Below are positions 12,125-14,235 of a DNA stretch of 14,235 nt, one piece after another. Every line of letters starts with the position of its first letter. Within the stretch, counting starts at the first letter, position 1. The notes under the pieces were generated by a model. It had not been told where the DNA came from and searched no databases. It saw only the letters and a program-made list of their open reading frames with translations. The translations under genes and the position numbers were made by a program. The DNA is from an uncultured Candidatus Melainabacteria bacterium (GTDB lineage: Bacteria; Cyanobacteriota; Vampirovibrionia; Gastranaerophilales; Gastranaerophilaceae), in the NCBI GenBank assembly GCA_934675695.1, contig CAKURN010000013.1:1-14235 (forward strand), read 5' to 3'.

Positions 12125-14235
12125 TTGAAAAAATTAGTTGTCGTTTTATCGGTATTGTTGTTTTTGAATGGAAATTTCGGCGTTGCAAAAGAAATCTCAC
12201 AAGCCGACATTCAACGCTATAGTGCGTATTATTCTAACGGTATGCAATTTTTTAAAAACCAACAATTTTCTTCTGCAATTACAGAATTTAAAAAAGTTCT
12301 CAGATTTTCACCCTATGACAAAACAACCCAAAACGCCCTTGCAAACACATATTACGCAAGAGCACAATACTATCAAAAACAAACAAAAGAATACAAAAAA
12401 GCACTCCTTGACTACAAAAGTGCTTATTTCTACGCAAAATACTGGCAAGACAGTCAACTTGATTCAAATTTAATTTCTTCTTCTCAAAAAGAAATCAGTG
12501 ATTTAGAAAAGAGATTGGCTATTTCTTCTTCTCCTGAATCTCGTATCCAAAGTGCAAAAATCCTAAAAGCCCAAGGAGAATTGGCTGCTGCAGGATATGA
12601 ACTTGAACAAGTTAAAAACACCAAATACAAAGAAGTTGCTTACGAAAATTTGGGAAATATCTTCAAAAACCTGAACAATCTGGCTTCTGCAATGGATTGT
12701 TACAAAACTGCAATAGATATCAACCCCAAAAACCCAAGAAGCCACTTTTGGTATGGAACAATGCTTGATGAAGCAGGAAATTTTGAAGCAAGTATGGAGC
12801 AATTCAATCTTGCTTTGCAATATGGGGACAAAAGTCCTGAATTATTGGAGGTTCTTGAAAACAAATGGACTCAGAGTCTGGTCAAAAACCCTAACAATTC
12901 TCAAAACTACGTAAATTTGGGTGCGATTTATCAAAAACAAGGAAACTATGATGGGGCTAAAACCCAGTATCTAAAAGCCTTGAACCTAAATCCAAACGAT
13001 GAAGTTATTTTGTACAATTTGGCTTCTTTATATATTGAACAAAAAAACTTTAACGGGGCAATAGGCGTCTATAACGAGCTTTTGAGCAAAAATCCAAAAA
13101 ACACGGAAGTCTTAAACTACAAAGCAGACACATTAAAAAAACTAAACAAATTTGATGAAGCAATAAATGTCTATGAAAACATTCTAGCCTTAGAACCCGA
13201 CAACCAAAACATAAAAGCAGAAATTGATAACATAATTTTGGAACATTTTTCAGGCGAAAAACTACAAAATTATATGCAACAGTTGGCTCTCAAAAACCCA
13301 AACAACTACGAAGCTCAGTTTAATTATGCTCTTGAGCTTCACAAAAACAAAAATTACCAAAAAGCAATTGAATTTTATAACAAAGCAATAGCTATAAATT
13401 CTTCTAAAGAAGAAAGCTACATAAATCTTGCCCAAATTTATATCGAACAAAAAAACTATGAAAAAGCAAACGAAACAATAAACAAAGGGCTTATGATTAT
13501 GCCAAACAGCTCAAAACTAAATCAATATTTGGCAGAAGTCAAAAACTACAATGCAAATGCTCAATACGACCTTGCAACAAAATTATTCGAGCAAAAAAAT
13601 TATCAAAAAGCAATCAGCGAATACCTAAAAATCCAAAATCAAAACGACGATGTAAAATCTGCTATTGCCGGTTGTTATTGGGAATTGAAAGATTTTCAAA
13701 ACGCTAACAAATACTATCTTGATATTTTGAAAAACCAACCCAACAATGTAGAATACCTAACTTCTAGTGCCTGGGCGTATTATTCTTTAAATGACTATAA
13801 CAATGCAAAAACAATGGCAAACAAGGTTCTTTTGCTTGACAAAAACAACACTGATGCAAAAAACATCATAACAAACATAGAAGAAATTCAAACCCAAAAT
13901 ATGCTAGAAACAGCTATTTCTCAATATGAAAAAGCTGATTATACGACAGCGTTGATTACATTGAACAATTTTCTATCTAAAATGCCAAATGACGAATACG
14001 GGCTATATTACAAGGGTTTAACTCTTGACGAACTAAAAAAACAACAAGAAGCAATAAAAATCTACAAAGCTCTGATTTCTAAAAATCCAAATTTTGCAGA
14101 AGCTTATTATTCTTTGGCATTAGATTTAGATAATACAGAAAACTATAAAGAAGCAATTTCAAACTATGAAAAATATATAGCCTTAAAACAAGGTCAAAAC
14201 GACGAAACGACAAACTTTTCTACATCTAGAATAAA
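12125..14235 (+). CDS. Secreted or periplasmic tetratricopeptide-repeat protein (partial, runs off right edge)
   Basis: The open frame runs from TTG at 12125 to the last base, 703 complete codons without a stop. The TTG is favoured by GGGAG 7 nt upstream and because translation gives a Sec-type signal peptide: KK, then VVVLSVLLFL, then a likely cleavage after GVA near residue 22. The mature part is helical. After an N-terminal helical region with one or two TPR-like units (about 35-110), regular 34-residue TPRs begin near residue 172 and continue to the window end, about a dozen in all. Typical units are NLGAIYQKQGNYDGAKTQYL and NLAQIYIEQKNYEKANETI. TPR arrays bind partner proteins; no catalytic domain is seen. 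It is divergent from the formyltransferase gene. The role is unknown; an outer-envelope scaffold is possible. The C-terminus is missing. Confidence 0.88.
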   Translation, partial: MKKLVVVLSVLLFLNGNFGVAKEISQADIQRYSAYYSNGMQFFKNQQFSSAITEFKKVLRFSPYDKTTQNALANTYYARAQYYQKQTKEYKKALLDYKSAYFYAKYWQDSQLDSNLISSSQKEISDLEKRLAISSSPESRIQSAKILKAQGELAAAGYELEQVKNTKYKEVAYENLGNIFKNLNNLASAMDCYKTAIDINPKNPRSHFWYGTMLDEAGNFEASMEQFNLALQYGDKSPELLEVLENKWTQSLVKNPNNSQNYVNLGAIYQKQGNYDGAKTQYLKALNLNPNDEVILYNLASLYIEQKNFNGAIGVYNELLSKNPKNTEVLNYKADTLKKLNKFDEAINVYENILALEPDNQNIKAEIDNIILEHFSGEKLQNYMQQLALKNPNNYEAQFNYALELHKNKNYQKAIEFYNKAIAINSSKEESYINLAQIYIEQKNYEKANETINKGLMIMPNSSKLNQYLAEVKNYNANAQYDLATKLFEQKNYQKAISEYLKIQNQNDDVKSAIAGCYWELKDFQNANKYYLDILKNQPNNVEYLTSSAWAYYSLNDYNNAKTMANKVLLLDKNNTDAKNIITNIEEIQTQNMLETAISQYEKADYTTALITLNNFLSKMPNDEYGLYYKGLTLDELKKQQEAIKIYKALISKNPNFAEAYYSLALDLDNTENYKEAISNYEKYIALKQGQNDETTNFSTSRI

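Noticed and set aside
12028..13450. Short frames overlapping the TPR gene on both strands
   Set aside because: The TTG-started frame from 12125 stays open for 703 codons with a signal peptide and TPR periodicity; the others are shadows of it.

Overview
This is a low-GC bacterial window. It looks like a gut-type non-photosynthetic cyanobacterial lineage (Melainabacteria/Vampirovibrionia, probably Gastranaerophilales). Three things support this. A flagellar basal-body operon sits beside strongly A+T-rich genes. The ATP synthase beta and epsilon genes form a separate two-gene unit, the arrangement known from cyanobacteria and chloroplasts. A large protein begins with a short basic leader ending in ISFRG, which I recall from many proteins of this clade. 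The assignment is inferred from layout and recall, not from a phylogeny.

Layout, left to right. (1) At 1-50 (minus) is the first codons of an iron-sulfur protein cut by the window edge, with its own promoter. (2) At 275-2691 (plus) is a flagellar unit: lytic transglycosylase, flgF, flgG. (3) At 2685-2942 is a GC-richer stretch of related hairpin repeats, followed by tRNA-Val(GAC) and a strong terminator shared with the next gene. (4) At 3078-4187 (minus) is a class II Fic AMP-transferase. Its promoter lies under a 70-bp tandem array carrying five regularly spaced palindromic boxes. (5) At 4411-5351 a small unknown gene and a lipoate/octanoate transferase-like gene diverge, with almost no space between them. 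(6) At 5340-8576 (minus) are a 651-residue putative zinc metallopeptidase and a class I/II aminotransferase. (7) At 8803-9153 (plus) is a short ribosome hibernation factor with a textbook terminator. (8) At 9224-12012 (minus) are atpC, atpD and a formyltransferase-family gene. (9) From 12125 to the right edge is a long secreted TPR protein with a TTG start, still open at the window end.

Most of the window is ordinary chromosomal housekeeping: motility, energy, amino-acid and cofactor metabolism, ribosome hibernation. I see no transposase, integrase, phage gene or CRISPR array. The parts most worth a second look are non-coding: the phased box array over the fic promoter, the hairpin family between flgG and tRNA-Val in which arm sequences change while pairing and loop stay the same, and three genes whose -10 element sits 6-7 nt before the start codon with no Shine-Dalgarno, suggesting leaderless mRNAs. 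The metallopeptidase-like protein is the most unusual coding sequence.
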